Assembly (NCBI GenBank): GCA_025965695.1
Contig: JAOPWM010000036.1
Span: forward strand, 1-46,085
DNA length: 46,085 nt
Direction: 5' to 3'
Source: Blastococcus sp.
GTDB taxonomy: Bacteria > Actinomycetota > Actinomycetes > Mycobacteriales > Geodermatophilaceae
The notes under the pieces were generated by a model. The model was given only the letters and a program-made list of their open reading frames with translations, did no database searches and was not told the DNA's origin. Of the stretch, positions 7,813 to 17,136 are shown in pieces; position 1 is the first letter of the stretch, and each line of letters opens with the position of its first letter. A program made the position numbers and the translations under genes.

Positions 7813-10800
7813 GTGGCGAGCACCATCGGTCTCGCGCCGGAGACCCCGGTGCGCGAGCCGGACGGCGGCACCGCGGCGGGCTCGATGACCGAGCTGGCCG
7901 CGCTCGAGGCGGCCCGGGACGAGAAGCGTCAGCTGCTCGAACGTGCTGCTGAGGAGGCCCGGTCGGGGCTCGGCGCCAAGACCCAGCTCCCAGCGGGCTG
8001 TCAGCCCGACGACCTCCCCGCCCTGCTGCAGCGCTACTTCTGGAGCGAGCCCGCGGCCGAGGTCCTGGGACACGAGCCGGCCGAACTCGCCGCCCTCGCG
8101 CTCGGACACCTCCGCCTCGCCGAGGTGCGCCCGCCCGGCTCGGCGACCGTCGACGTGCAGAGCCTGCCGGACGGCCGGTCCGGCGGGTCCGGTGGGGGAC
8201 GGTCGGTCATCCGCCTGGTGACCGACGACATGCCGTACCTCGTCGACTCGGTCACCGCCGAGGTGGTGCGTCAGGGCGTCACCCTCGCCCACATCGTGCA
8301 TCCGGTCGTCGTGGTCCGGCGTGACCTGCGCGGCAAGATCAAGGCCTTCTGCGACAGCGCGCTGGCGGCCGGCTGCGGTTCCGACGCCCTCACCGAGTCC
8401 TGGATGGCCGTCGTCGTCGACGGATCGCTGGACGACGAGGCCGCCGCCGACCTGGTCACCGGCCTGCGCACCGTGCTCGACGACGTGCGGGCGGTGGACG
8501 AGGACGCCGAGCGGCTGCGGACCCGGGTGCTGGAGCTGGCCGCGCGGCTGGACGAACTCGCCGGCCCCTCCCGCGACCCGGCCGCCGAGCCGGCCGACGA
8601 CCCCGCGGAGGCCGCCGCGCTGCTGCGCTGGCTCGCCGAGGGCAACTTCGTCTTCCTCGGCGCCCGTGAGGTCGACCTCGTCCCGAGCCGGGGGAAGATC
8701 GCCGCCCGCCCCGTCCACGGCACGGGGCTCGGCGTCCTGCGCAGCGACACCGACATGACCGCGTCGGTGGCCGGTATGCCCGAAGCGACCCGCTCCCCCG
8801 CGCAGCACCTGCTGACCGTCACCAAGGCCGACGCCCGCTCCACCGTCCGCCGCCGGGCCTGGCTGGACCTGATCGCGGTGAGCCTGCCCGCGGCCGACGG
8901 TGGCGCTACCCGGCAGCTCCGTTTCGTGGGGCTGTTCCCCTCCGCGGCGTACACGACCAGCGTCGTCGACGTCCCCCTGGTGCGCCGCCGGGTCGCGGAG
9001 GTGGTGACCCGCTCCGGAGTGCCGGCCGACAGCCACACCGGCAAGGAACTGCTCGACGTCCTCGAGACCTATCCGCGCGACGAGCTGCTCCAGGTCGGCG
9101 CCGACGAGCTGCTGCCCGTGGCCCTGGCGGTCCTGCAACTGCAGGAGCGCAGGCAGACGCGGCTGTTCCTCCGGCAGGACCCGACCGGGCGGTTCTGGTC
9201 GGCACTGGTCTATCTGCCCCGCGACCGGTACACGACCGAGGTGCGGCTGGCGATGCAGCAGCTCCTGCTCGAGCGGCTGGGCGGCACGAACGTCGAATAC
9301 ACCGCGCGGTCCACCGAATCGGTGCTGGCCCGGCTGCACTTCGTCGTCCGCGTGCCGGTGGGCCGCCGCGGGAGTCCCAAGCCGATGGTCGTCGACGTCG
9401 AGGCGCTCCAGGCCGAGCTCGCTGCCGCCGCCCGCAGCTGGACCGACGACCTTGCCGACGCGCTGCACACCCGGTACGGCGCCGAGGCCGAGCGGCTGCT
9501 GTCCCGGGTGGCCGACGCCTTCCCGGCCTCCTACCAGGACCGTTTTTCCGCCGAGCAGGCCGTCGACGATCTCGCCCGGCTGGACGGGCTCGCCGAGGGG
9601 CAGCTGTCGCTGCGCCTCTGGACGCCCAAAGGCGCGGCGCCCGGTGACCGCCGGCTGACCATCTACCGGGTCGGCCAGCGGCTGCTGCTGTCTGAGGTGC
9701 TGCCGGTCCTGCAGAACATGGGCGTCTCCGTCGTCGACGAGCGGCCGTACGAGATCGACCGCATCGGTGCGCCGCCGACCCGGATCTACGACTTCGGGGT
9801 CACCGTCCCGCCGGCCGAGCTGCCGCTGCTGCGCTCCCTGCCGGAGCGCTTCACCGAGGGCGTGGCCGCTGTCTGGCGGGGCGAGGCCGAGGACGACGGC
9901 CTGGGCGCGCTGGTCATGCTGGCCGGCCTGAACTGGCGCCAGGTCACCGTCGTCCGTGCGTACGTGCAGTGGCTGCGGCAGGCCGGGCTGCCGTTCGGCC
10001 AGACCTACGTCGAGCAGACCTTGGCCGCCCATCCCGACGTCGTCGCCCGGCTGGTCGCGCTGTTCGAGGCGCGGTTCTCCCCGGAGCGCAGCCGGGGCCG
10101 CGAAGCGCGGCAACACGACCTGGTGGAGTCGCTCCGCAAGTCGATCGGCGAGGTCGAGTCGCTGGACGCCGACCGCGTGCTGACCTCGCTGTTGGCCGCC
10201 GTCACCGCCACCCAGCGCACCACCTACTACGCCATGACTGGACCCGATCCCACCCCGCTGGCGCTCAAGCTCGACCCGGCCGCAGTCCCGGACCTGCCCG
10301 AGCCGCGGCCGGCCCGCGAGGTCTGGGTCAGCTCGCCGCGAGTCATGGGCATCCACCTGCGCTTCGGCGCCGTCGCCCGGGGCGGGCTGCGCTGGTCGGA
10401 CCGCCGGGAGGACCTGCGCACCGAGGTGCTGGGTCTGGTCAAGGCGCAGATGGTGAAGAACACCGTCATAGTGCCGACCGGCGCGAAGGGCGGCTTCGTC
10501 GTCAAGCAGCCCCCGCCCGACGGTGCGTCACGGGACGCGGTCCTCGCGGAGGGGCAGGCCTGCTACAAGCTGTTCATCGGCGCCCTGCTGTCGCTGACCG
10601 ACAACCTGGTCGACGGCTCGGTCGTCCCGCCGGAGCGGGTGGTCCGGCACGACGGCGACGACACCTACCTCGTCGTCGCGGCCGACAAGGGGACGGCGAC
10701 CTTCTCCGACCTGGCCAACTCCGTCGCGCTCGAGCGCGGCTTCTGGCTCGGGGACGCGTTCGCCTCCGGCGGGTCGGTCGGCTACGACCACAAGGCCATG

Positions 10801-12828
10801 GGCATCACCGCCCGCGGCGCGTGGGAGTCGGTGACCCGGCACTTCCGCGAACTCGACATCGACGTCCAGAAGCAGGACGTCACCGTTGTCGGCGTCGGCG
10901 ACATGTCCGGCGACGTCTTCGGCAACGGGATGCTGCTGTCCGAGCACATCCGGCTGGTGGCTGCCTTCGACCACCGGCACGTGTTCGTCGACCCCACCCC
11001 GGACGCGGCGTCGTCCTTCAGCGAGCGCAAGCGGCTCTTCGGGCTGCAGCGCTCGTCCTGGGCCGACTACAACCGCTCCCGGATCAGCGCCGGGGGTGGC
11101 GTGTGGCCGCGGACGGCGAAGTCGATCCCAGTCTCCGGGCCGATGCGGACCGCCCTCGGACTGCCCGACGGCGTCGCCGGCCTCAGCCCGGTCGAGCTGA
11201 TCCGGGCGATCCTGCTCGCGCCGGTCGACCTGCTGTTCAACGGCGGCATCGGCACCTATGTGAAGGCCTCGACCGAGAGCGCGCTCGACGTGGGGGACAA
11301 GGCCAACGACGCCGTGCGGGTCGACGGCGGGCAGGTGCGCGCCCGCGTCGTCGGCGAGGGTGGCAACCTGGGGCTGACCCAGCGCGGTCGCGTCGAGTAC
11401 GCCCTGACCGGCGGGCGGGTGAACACCGACGCGATCGACAACTCCGCCGGGGTGGACACCTCCGACCACGAGGTCAACATCAAGATCGCGCTGAACCGGG
11501 TGGTCGACGCCGGGGAGCTCAGAGCCGCCGACCGCGCGGCGTTGCTCGGCTCGATGACCGACGACGTCGCGACCGCCGTCCTCCGCAACAATCACGCGCA
11601 GAACGCAACCCTGGCCGCGGAGGTGAGCTCGGCGCGCAGCCTGCTCGACGCGCACGAGCGGTTCATCCGGAGTCTGGAGCGCTCGGGCCGGCTGCTGCGC
11701 CATGTGGAGGCGCTGCCCGAGGACCGGCAGCTCGCCGAGCGTCGGCGCGACGGCCAGGCGCTGACCAGTCCCGAGCTGTCGGTCCTGCTGGCCTACGCCA
11801 AACTGCAGGCTGACACGGAGGTGCTCGCCTCCGGACTGCCCGACGACCCGGCGCTCGAGGGGCTGCTCGTCGACTACTTCCCGGCACCGCTGCAGAAGCG
11901 GTTCCCGGCGGCGATCACCGGCCACGCGCTGCGCCGGGAGATCATCGCGACGGTCCTGACCAACCGTGCCGTGAACATCGCCGGCGTCACCGGCCTCTTC
12001 CGGTTGACCCAGGAGACCGGTGCCCCGCTGGCCCGTGTCGTGCTCGCGCACACCGTCGCCCGTGCGGTCTTCGACGTGGACCGGCTGTGGGACGCCGTCC
12101 GGCCGCTCGACAACGTGGTCTCGGCGACGACCCAGGTCGAGCTGCGCACCGAGGCGACCCGGCTGGCCGAGCGGACCGCCCGGTGGATCCTCCGCCAGCC
12201 CGAGCTCGCCGAGGAGGCGGCCCCGGCGATCGCCGATGTGAGGGACCGGTTCATCGCGCCCGTGGCGGCCGTCCGGGGAGGCCTTCCGGGGTGGCTCCTC
12301 GGTGGCGAGGCGGAGGCGTACGCCGAGCGGGCGAGGAAGCTGCAGGAAGCCGGGGTGCCCGCCGAGCTGGCCGCGGAGATCGCTGCGGCGCCGCTGCTGC
12401 CGGCGGCGCTGGACCTGGCTGTGGTCAGCGAGCGAACCGGGGCGCCCGTGGCGCTGGCCGGGCAGGTCCTGCAGTGCCTCGCCGAGCGGCTGGGGTTGAT
12501 GCCGCTGCGCGAGCTGGTGATCGCACTGCCGCGCGACCGACGGTGGCCGTCCATGGCCCGCGCGTCGCTGCGCGATGACCTGGCGATGGAGCAGGCGTCG
12601 CTCGTCGAGGACGTGCTGACCCTGCGGACGACCGACACGGACGACCCCGCGACGCTGGTCGCTGCGTGGGTCGAGAGCTGGGACACCACGCAGTCACGGT
12701 CGGCCGCGCAGCTCGCCGACATCTCCGCAGGGGACCGGCACGAGCTGGCCGAGCTGCTGGTCGCCGTCCGCACCCTGCGCGGCCTGCGCAAGCGACGCCA
12801 GGCCCGCCGCCTTGCCCGCCCGGAGTGA
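7813..12828 (+). CDS. gdh: Large NAD-dependent glutamate dehydrogenase (L-GDH class)
   Basis: A 1671-residue enzyme of the 180-kDa class that oxidises glutamate to 2-oxoglutarate and ammonia with NAD. The N-terminal half is the regulatory ACT-like region, with LVTDDMPYLVDSVTAEV about 140 residues in. The catalytic centre follows: GGLRWSDRREDLRTEVLGL from about 857, then the Lys-containing PTGAKGGFVVK around 890. The nucleotide-binding segment VGVGDMSGDVFGNG starts near 1027. Usual length for the class is about 1600, so it is complete. The GTG is fixed by a leaderless promoter. It is the longest gene in the window and monocistronic, followed by a convergent amidase. Confidence 0.96.
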   Translation: MASTIGLAPETPVREPDGGTAAGSMTELAALEAARDEKRQLLERAAEEARSGLGAKTQLPAGCQPDDLPALLQRYFWSEPAAEVLGHEPAELAALALGHLRLAEVRPPGSATVDVQSLPDGRSGGSGGGRSVIRLVTDDMPYLVDSVTAEVVRQGVTLAHIVHPVVVVRRDLRGKIKAFCDSALAAGCGSDALTESWMAVVVDGSLDDEAAADLVTGLRTVLDDVRAVDEDAERLRTRVLELAARLDELAGPSRDPAAEPADDPAEAAALLRWLAEGNFVFLGAREVDLVPSRGKIAARPVHGTGLGVLRSDTDMTASVAGMPEATRSPAQHLLTVTKADARSTVRRRAWLDLIAVSLPAADGGATRQLRFVGLFPSAAYTTSVVDVPLVRRRVAEVVTRSGVPADSHTGKELLDVLETYPRDELLQVGADELLPVALAVLQLQERRQTRLFLRQDPTGRFWSALVYLPRDRYTTEVRLAMQQLLLERLGGTNVEYTARSTESVLARLHFVVRVPVGRRGSPKPMVVDVEALQAELAAAARSWTDDLADALHTRYGAEAERLLSRVADAFPASYQDRFSAEQAVDDLARLDGLAEGQLSLRLWTPKGAAPGDRRLTIYRVGQRLLLSEVLPVLQNMGVSVVDERPYEIDRIGAPPTRIYDFGVTVPPAELPLLRSLPERFTEGVAAVWRGEAEDDGLGALVMLAGLNWRQVTVVRAYVQWLRQAGLPFGQTYVEQTLAAHPDVVARLVALFEARFSPERSRGREARQHDLVESLRKSIGEVESLDADRVLTSLLAAVTATQRTTYYAMTGPDPTPLALKLDPAAVPDLPEPRPAREVWVSSPRVMGIHLRFGAVARGGLRWSDRREDLRTEVLGLVKAQMVKNTVIVPTGAKGGFVVKQPPPDGASRDAVLAEGQACYKLFIGALLSLTDNLVDGSVVPPERVVRHDGDDTYLVVAADKGTATFSDLANSVALERGFWLGDAFASGGSVGYDHKAMGITARGAWESVTRHFRELDIDVQKQDVTVVGVGDMSGDVFGNGMLLSEHIRLVAAFDHRHVFVDPTPDAASSFSERKRLFGLQRSSWADYNRSRISAGGGVWPRTAKSIPVSGPMRTALGLPDGVAGLSPVELIRAILLAPVDLLFNGGIGTYVKASTESALDVGDKANDAVRVDGGQVRARVVGEGGNLGLTQRGRVEYALTGGRVNTDAIDNSAGVDTSDHEVNIKIALNRVVDAGELRAADRAALLGSMTDDVATAVLRNNHAQNATLAAEVSSARSLLDAHERFIRSLERSGRLLRHVEALPEDRQLAERRRDGQALTSPELSVLLAYAKLQADTEVLASGLPDDPALEGLLVDYFPAPLQKRFPAAITGHALRREIIATVLTNRAVNIAGVTGLFRLTQETGAPLARVVLAHTVARAVFDVDRLWDAVRPLDNVVSATTQVELRTEATRLAERTARWILRQPELAEEAAPAIADVRDRFIAPVAAVRGGLPGWLLGGEAEAYAERARKLQEAGVPAELAAEIAAAPLLPAALDLAVVSERTGAPVALAGQVLQCLAERLGLMPLRELVIALPRDRRWPSMARASLRDDLAMEQASLVEDVLTLRTTDTDDPATLVAAWVESWDTTQSRSAAQLADISAGDRHELAELLVAVRTLRGLRKRRQARRLARPE

Positions 12829-12845
12829 CAGCCCCACCTTCGCGA

Positions 12846-12903
12846 CGAGATCTGCACACTCGCCCCCATGAGCACCCTGATGAGGGCGAATGTGCAGATC
12901 TCG
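12846..12903. terminator. Long imperfect hairpin between convergent genes
   Basis: A 13-bp arm (C plus GAGATCTGCACA and its complement), one C-A mismatch, then six more pairs (TCGCCC/GGGCGA) around an 18-nt loop. It sits between the glutamate dehydrogenase and amidase stops and is followed by a second hairpin. It lacks a U-tract. The arm sequence is AT-richer than its surroundings, so it may be a mobile intergenic repeat. Confidence 0.6.
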
Positions 12904-12916
12904 CCGAATATGGGCG

Positions 12917-12938
12917 TCTCTAGCGCGCCGGCTAGAGA
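12917..12938. terminator. Second hairpin between convergent genes
   Basis: TCTCTAGC/GCTAGAGA arms (8 bp) around a 6-nt loop, 14 bp before the amidase stop. Together with the preceding hairpin it probably ends both transcripts. Confidence 0.5.
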
Positions 12939-12949
12939 GCTGTAGAACG
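12933..12949 (+). repeat. Copy 2 of a dispersed 17-bp motif
   Basis: TAGAGA-GCT-GTAGAACG, matching the element at 7184-7200 at 14 of 17 positions. It overlaps the right arm of the hairpin at 12917-12938. Confidence 0.45.
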
Positions 12950-12951
12950 CT

Positions 12952-14373
12952 TCAGAGGGCGGGGCGGCGCTGCCCGAACAGCGTCGCCTGCTCGAAGGCG
13001 TGGCCCACCTCGAGCACCGTCCGGTCGGCCCGGGGAGCGCCGATGATCTGCAGTCCCACGGGCAGGCCGCCGGGCGTGAACCCGCCCGGCACCGACAGCG
13101 CGGGGGAGCCGGTGGCGGAGATGACCGTGCAGGAGCGCATCCACTCCAGGTAGTTCTCCTGCGGCACCCCGCCGATCTCGGTGGGGTACTCGAGCTCGAC
13201 CGGGAACGGCAGCACCTGGGTGGTGGGCGCCAGCAGGACGTCGTAGCGCTCGAAGAACGCCACCATGCGCTCGTACAGCTTCGTGTGCGCGATCTCGGCC
13301 CGTGCGATGTCGGTGCCGGAGAGCTTCGCGCCCATCTCGGCGTTCCAGCGGATGGACTCCTTGACCTTGTCGGGGTGCCGCCGTCCCAGGTCGCCGAAGG
13401 TCGCCTCGAACAGCCAGGCCCGCAGCGTCCCGAACACGTCGTCGGCGCCGGAGAGATCCGGGCAGTCGTCCTCGACGGATGCGCCGAGGTCGGCGAACAC
13501 GGCGACGGACGACGCCAGCACCGAGGTGATCGCCGGGTCGACCGTCACCCGGCCGCCGAGGTCCGGTGCCCAGGCCACCCGGAGGCCGGCCAGCGAGTCC
13601 GGCAGGGGAGCGGCGAACCCGGCCGGGTCGTCGGACAGCGAGATCGGCACCCGCGGGTCCGGCCCGGCCAGCACCGACAACTGGAGCGCGACGTCCGCGA
13701 CGGTGCGGCCCATGGGCCCCTGCACCGACAGTTGCGACCAGCCCATCGCGGCCGGCCACGTCGGCACCCGGCCCGGCGTGGGACGCAGGCCGACGACGTT
13801 GCAGAACGCGGCCGGATTGCGCAGCGACCCGCCCATGTCGCTGCCCTCGGCCAGCGGCACGAAGCCCGCGGCGAGCGCCGCCGCCGCCCCGCCCGACGAG
13901 CCACCCGCCGAGAGGCCGTGCCGGTAGGGGTTGTGGGTGGCCCCGAAGACGGTGTTGTAGGTGTGCGACCCGGCGGCGAACTCCGGCACGTTGGTCTTGC
14001 CGACGCGGATGGCCCCGGCGTCCTTCAGCCGGGCCACGACCAGCTCGTCGCGCAGCGGCACCGTGTCGGTGTGCAAGGGCGAGCCCCACGTCGTCCGCAT
14101 GCCGCCGGTGACGTGGGTGTCCTTGTGCGCGACCGGCAGCCCGTGCAGCGGGCCGACGGGATCACCCGCGGCCAGGGCCGCGTCGGCGGCATCGGCGGCC
14201 GCGCGGGCGCCCTCGGCGTCCAGGGTCACGACGGCGTTGAGGGCGGGGTTCAGCCGGTCGATCCGGGCGAGGTGTGCGTCGAGCAGTTCACGCGCGGAGA
14301 TCTCCCGTGCGCGGAGCATCCCGGCGAGCTCGGTCGCCGGCCGGAAGAGGAGGTCGTCGTTGGCCGCGGTCAC
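12952..14373 (-). CDS. Amidase-signature family amidase
   Basis: A 473-residue serine hydrolase of the amidase-signature (AS) family, which cleaves amides through a Ser-cisSer-Lys triad. The Lys is in GLPVAHKDTHV and the Gly/Ser-rich core is GLSAGGSSGGAAAAL, followed by EGSDMGGSLRNPAAF, which holds the nucleophile. The N-terminus (ATELAGMLRAREISARELL) and C-terminus (GLPVGLQIIGAPRADRTVL) are typical. The substrate cannot be read from sequence; GatA itself is unlikely because no gatB or gatC is adjacent. The frame extends far upstream, but protein-like sequence begins at the GTG reading MTAANDDLLF. Confidence 0.93.
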   Translation of the reverse strand: MTAANDDLLFRPATELAGMLRAREISARELLDAHLARIDRLNPALNAVVTLDAEGARAAADAADAALAAGDPVGPLHGLPVAHKDTHVTGGMRTTWGSPLHTDTVPLRDELVVARLKDAGAIRVGKTNVPEFAAGSHTYNTVFGATHNPYRHGLSAGGSSGGAAAALAAGFVPLAEGSDMGGSLRNPAAFCNVVGLRPTPGRVPTWPAAMGWSQLSVQGPMGRTVADVALQLSVLAGPDPRVPISLSDDPAGFAAPLPDSLAGLRVAWAPDLGGRVTVDPAITSVLASSVAVFADLGASVEDDCPDLSGADDVFGTLRAWLFEATFGDLGRRHPDKVKESIRWNAEMGAKLSGTDIARAEIAHTKLYERMVAFFERYDVLLAPTTQVLPFPVELEYPTEIGGVPQENYLEWMRSCTVISATGSPALSVPGGFTPGGLPVGLQIIGAPRADRTVLEVGHAFEQATLFGQRRPAL

Positions 14374-14451
14374 CCTCCGAGCCTGCCACGCTTTCCCCCA
14401 TCCGCCCGACCGACGCCCCCGCCTGCGCGCGGCAGGGGTGTCCGGGGAACG

Positions 14452-16149
14452 ATGGAGTTGATGGACGGCGAACGAGACACGAGCACCGACGGCCCCACCT
14501 TCGACGCTCTCGGCCTGCGGCCGGAGCTGCTGCACGCATTGTCTGCCCTCGGGTACGAGGAGCCGACGCCCATCCAGCAGGAGGCGATCCCGCCGCTGGT
14601 GGCCGGCCGCGACCTGCTCGGACAGGCGGCCACCGGCACCGGGAAGACCGCCGCCTTCGCGTTGCCGATCCTCCAGTTGCTCCCCGCGCACCGCTCCGAC
14701 CGCGCGCCGATCGGGTTGGTCCTCGTGCCCACCCGCGAGCTCGCCGTCCAGGTGTCGGAGGCGCTGCACCGTTACGGACGCGACCTCGGTGCCCGGGTGC
14801 TCCCGGTCTACGGCGGCGCTCCGATCGTCCGTCAGCTGCGCGCTCTGGAGTCCGGCGTCGACGTCGTCGTCGCGACGCCGGGGCGGGCCCTGGACCTGCT
14901 GAACCGGGGCAGCCTGCGGCTGGGCGAGATCGCCACCGTCGTCCTCGACGAGGCCGACGAGATGCTCGACATGGGCTTCGCCGAGGACCTCGAGGCGATC
15001 CTGGACGAGACGCCCGAGTCGCGGCAGACGGTTCTGTTCTCCGCCACCATGCCGCGGCGGCTGGACTCCCTCGCCCGCCGGCACCTCAACGACCCGGTCC
15101 GCATCTCCATCGGCCGCGAGAAGGCGGTCGCCGGGGAGGCGCCCCGGGTCCGGCAGACCGCGTACGTCGTCCCCCGAGGGGCCAAGCCCGCCGCGCTCGG
15201 CCGGATCCTGGACATCGAAGCGCCGACCGCGGCCATCGTGTTCTGCCGCACCCGCGAGGAGGTCGACTCGCTCGCCGAGACGCTCAACGGCCGTGGGTAC
15301 CGCGCGGAGGCACTGCACGGCGGGATGAGCCAGGAGCAGCGGGACCGGGTGATGGGCCGCGTACGCGGCGGGACCGCGGACCTGCTGGTCGCCACCGACG
15401 TCGCCGCGCGCGGGCTGGACATCGAGCAGCTCACGCACGTCGTCAACTACGACGTCCCCTCGGCGCCCGAGTCCTACGTGCACCGCATCGGAAGGGTCGG
15501 CCGCGCGGGCCGTGAGGGTGTGGCAATCACCCTGGCCGAGCCGCGCGAGCACCGGATGCTCAAGACGATCGAGCGGGTGGCCGGTGCGCCGATCGCCGTC
15601 CAGACGGTGCCGACCGTGGCCGACCTGCGGAACCGACGGCTCCAGCTCACCCAGGCGGCGCTCCGCGAGAGCCTGCTGACCGATGACCTGGACAAGTTCC
15701 GCGTGGTCGTCGAGACCCTCACCGACGAGTTCGACCTCATGGAGGTCGCCCTCGCCGCGGTCAAGCTCGCCCACGAGGCCGGGGGAGGGACCGACGACGA
15801 CGAGGAGATCCCGCAGGTCGCCTTCCGGCAGGACAAGGAGGGCGGCCGCGCACCGGCGGGCCGGGGCCCCGGTGGCCGGGACGACCGCCCAGCCCGGCGC
15901 GTCACCGGTGGATCGGCCGCCCGCCTGTTCGTCGGCGCGGGCCGGGACGCCGGGATCCGCCCCGGTGACCTCGTCGGGGCCATCACGGGGGAGACCGGCC
16001 TGAAGGGCCGCGACATCGGCTCGATCGAGATCCACCAGCGGTTCGCGCTGGTGGAGGTGCCGGAGTCCGCAGCGGACGAGGTGGTCCAGGCGCTGCGCGC
16101 CACCATGATCAAGGGGCGCAAGGCAACGGTCCGCCGCGACCGGACCTGA
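14452..16149 (+). CDS. deaD: DEAD-box ATP-dependent RNA helicase with DbpA-type RNA-binding tail
   Basis: A 565-residue RNA helicase. Q motif (FDALGL...PTPIQ, 17-42), Walker A AATGTGKT (59-66), PTRELA, VVLDEADEMLDMGF with DEAD at 166-169, SAT at 197-199 and the motif VI region HRIGRVGRAGR are all intact. After an acidic and Arg/Gly-rich linker (about 440-490) comes a DbpA/CsdA-type RNA-binding domain (LFVGAGRDAGIRPGDLVGAI). It fits CsdA/DeaD, which remodels rRNA and mRNA in ribosome assembly and cold adaptation. An alternative ATG nine bases downstream has a GGAG just ahead. The upstream continuation of this open frame lies over the amidase and is not coding. Confidence 0.95.
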   Translation: MELMDGERDTSTDGPTFDALGLRPELLHALSALGYEEPTPIQQEAIPPLVAGRDLLGQAATGTGKTAAFALPILQLLPAHRSDRAPIGLVLVPTRELAVQVSEALHRYGRDLGARVLPVYGGAPIVRQLRALESGVDVVVATPGRALDLLNRGSLRLGEIATVVLDEADEMLDMGFAEDLEAILDETPESRQTVLFSATMPRRLDSLARRHLNDPVRISIGREKAVAGEAPRVRQTAYVVPRGAKPAALGRILDIEAPTAAIVFCRTREEVDSLAETLNGRGYRAEALHGGMSQEQRDRVMGRVRGGTADLLVATDVAARGLDIEQLTHVVNYDVPSAPESYVHRIGRVGRAGREGVAITLAEPREHRMLKTIERVAGAPIAVQTVPTVADLRNRRLQLTQAALRESLLTDDLDKFRVVVETLTDEFDLMEVALAAVKLAHEAGGGTDDDEEIPQVAFRQDKEGGRAPAGRGPGGRDDRPARRVTGGSAARLFVGAGRDAGIRPGDLVGAITGETGLKGRDIGSIEIHQRFALVEVPESAADEVVQALRATMIKGRKATVRRDRT

Positions 16150-16152
16150 AAA

Positions 16153-16172
16153 GGGACCCCCTCCTGGGTCCC
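16153..16172. terminator. Hairpin after deaD
   Basis: GGGACCC/GGGTCCC (7 bp) around a 6-nt loop, directly after the helicase stop and preceded by AAAA. A small CGCTC-GG-GAGCG palindrome follows. Confidence 0.6.
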
Positions 16173-16268
16173 CTCGCACGCTCGGGAGCGAGACCTGGTG
16201 GCCGGTGCGCCGAGCAGTCGGGAGGCGAGCTCGGCGAGGCGGTCGAGGGCGAGCGTGCCGGCCCGGGG

Positions 16269-17015
16269 TCAGGGAGCAGGGGCGACGAGGCTGAGGGCGG
16301 TGCCGCCGTCATGTTCCACGTGCAACCCCGCCCGCCTCAGCAGGCTCCGGAGGCGCACCACGTCGGCCGGTTCGGCGGTCGTCAGTGCGAGCAGCCGGGC
16401 CACCCTGCCCTTGTGCGCCTTGTTGAAGTGGGTGACCACCGACCGGGTGCCGTCGGGCCGTTCGCTGAGCACCTCGACGGTGACCGCACCGGGAACGGGG
16501 GCGAGCGCGGCGTAGGAACCGCTGCGCAGGTCGACGACGAGCTCGTCGACGGCGGACAGCACGGGGGAGAGGGCCGGCTTCCACAGTGCGCGCAGTGTGG
16601 GCAGACCGGGCAGCGTGGAGCCGGCCGACAGCCGGTAGGCCGGGATCCGGTCCGCGCCGCGGACGAGCCCGAAGAGGGCAGAGCCGACGGCCAGCCGGCG
16701 GTCGGCCCGGGCACGCTGCGCCCTGGTCATCGAGGCGACGTCGAGGGCGTCGTAGAGGACGCCGGTGTAGCGCTCGAGAGCCGGCCGCGTGGGGCTAGTC
16801 CACAGCGTCGCGTTCCGCTCGATCTCGTCATCCTGCTTCGGCGAGAGGCCCAGGGCGGTACGCGACGCGGGGACGTCGTCGGCGAGCTTCACCAGCGCCT
16901 CGGCGAGCTCGGTGCGGACCGGCGTCAGCTCGGGGGCGGTCAGCGCGGCGAGGTCGAGCGGGGCGCCGTTCCCGCCCGGGGCCTTCGTCTCCGACGGGGG
17001 CAACAGCACGAGCAC
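16269..17015 (-). CDS. yaaA: YaaA/UPF0246 peroxide-stress protein
   Basis: A 248-residue member of the YaaA (DUF328/UPF0246) family. It begins with the family hallmark LVLLPPSETKAPGG. Other conserved stretches are RYTGVLYDALDV, SALFGLVRGADRIPAYRLS and, near the end, VTHFNKAHKGRVARLL. In E. coli YaaA limits free iron and DNA damage under hydrogen peroxide and binds DNA. The GTG start is supported by a TAGCGT -10 box eight bases upstream. It is divergent from the aquaporin gene, which may also move hydrogen peroxide, so a shared oxidative theme is possible but not shown. Confidence 0.92.
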   Translation of the reverse strand: MLVLLPPSETKAPGGNGAPLDLAALTAPELTPVRTELAEALVKLADDVPASRTALGLSPKQDDEIERNATLWTSPTRPALERYTGVLYDALDVASMTRAQRARADRRLAVGSALFGLVRGADRIPAYRLSAGSTLPGLPTLRALWKPALSPVLSAVDELVVDLRSGSYAALAPVPGAVTVEVLSERPDGTRSVVTHFNKAHKGRVARLLALTTAEPADVVRLRSLLRRAGLHVEHDGGTALSLVAPAP

Positions 17016-17023
17016 GAGAGGCC

Positions 17024-17029
17024 ACGCTA
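17024..17029 (-). promoter_or_regulatory. -10 box of leaderless yaaA promoter
   Basis: TAGCGT on the minus strand, eight bases before the GTG start; no Shine-Dalgarno. Confidence 0.6.
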
Positions 17030-17071
17030 CGTCCTCACAGGCCGGGGCCGGCCGCCCGGTGGCTCCATGCA

Positions 17072-17101
17072 TTGACGCGGCCCACCGCAGGGGGCTACGT
17101 G
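17072..17101 (+). promoter_or_regulatory. Possible aquaporin promoter
   Basis: TTGACG, an 18-bp spacer and TACGTG, 35 bp before the GTG of the aquaporin. The -35 is close to consensus but the -10 is weak (last base G). Confidence 0.35.
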
Positions 17102-17136
17102 TTCCGGACCACGACGTTCCGAACCCGGGAGCACCG

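Noticed and set aside
7747-10356. An 869-codon open frame antisense to glutamate dehydrogenase
   Set aside because: Shadow of the real gene's codon bias; composition is unlike protein and the sense strand has an intact enzyme.
12952-16179. A single 1075-codon minus-strand frame and a 1049-codon plus-strand frame over the amidase and helicase
   Set aside because: Only the amidase part (minus, to 14373) and helicase part (plus, from 14452) look like proteins; the rest is read-through, so no fusion is claimed.
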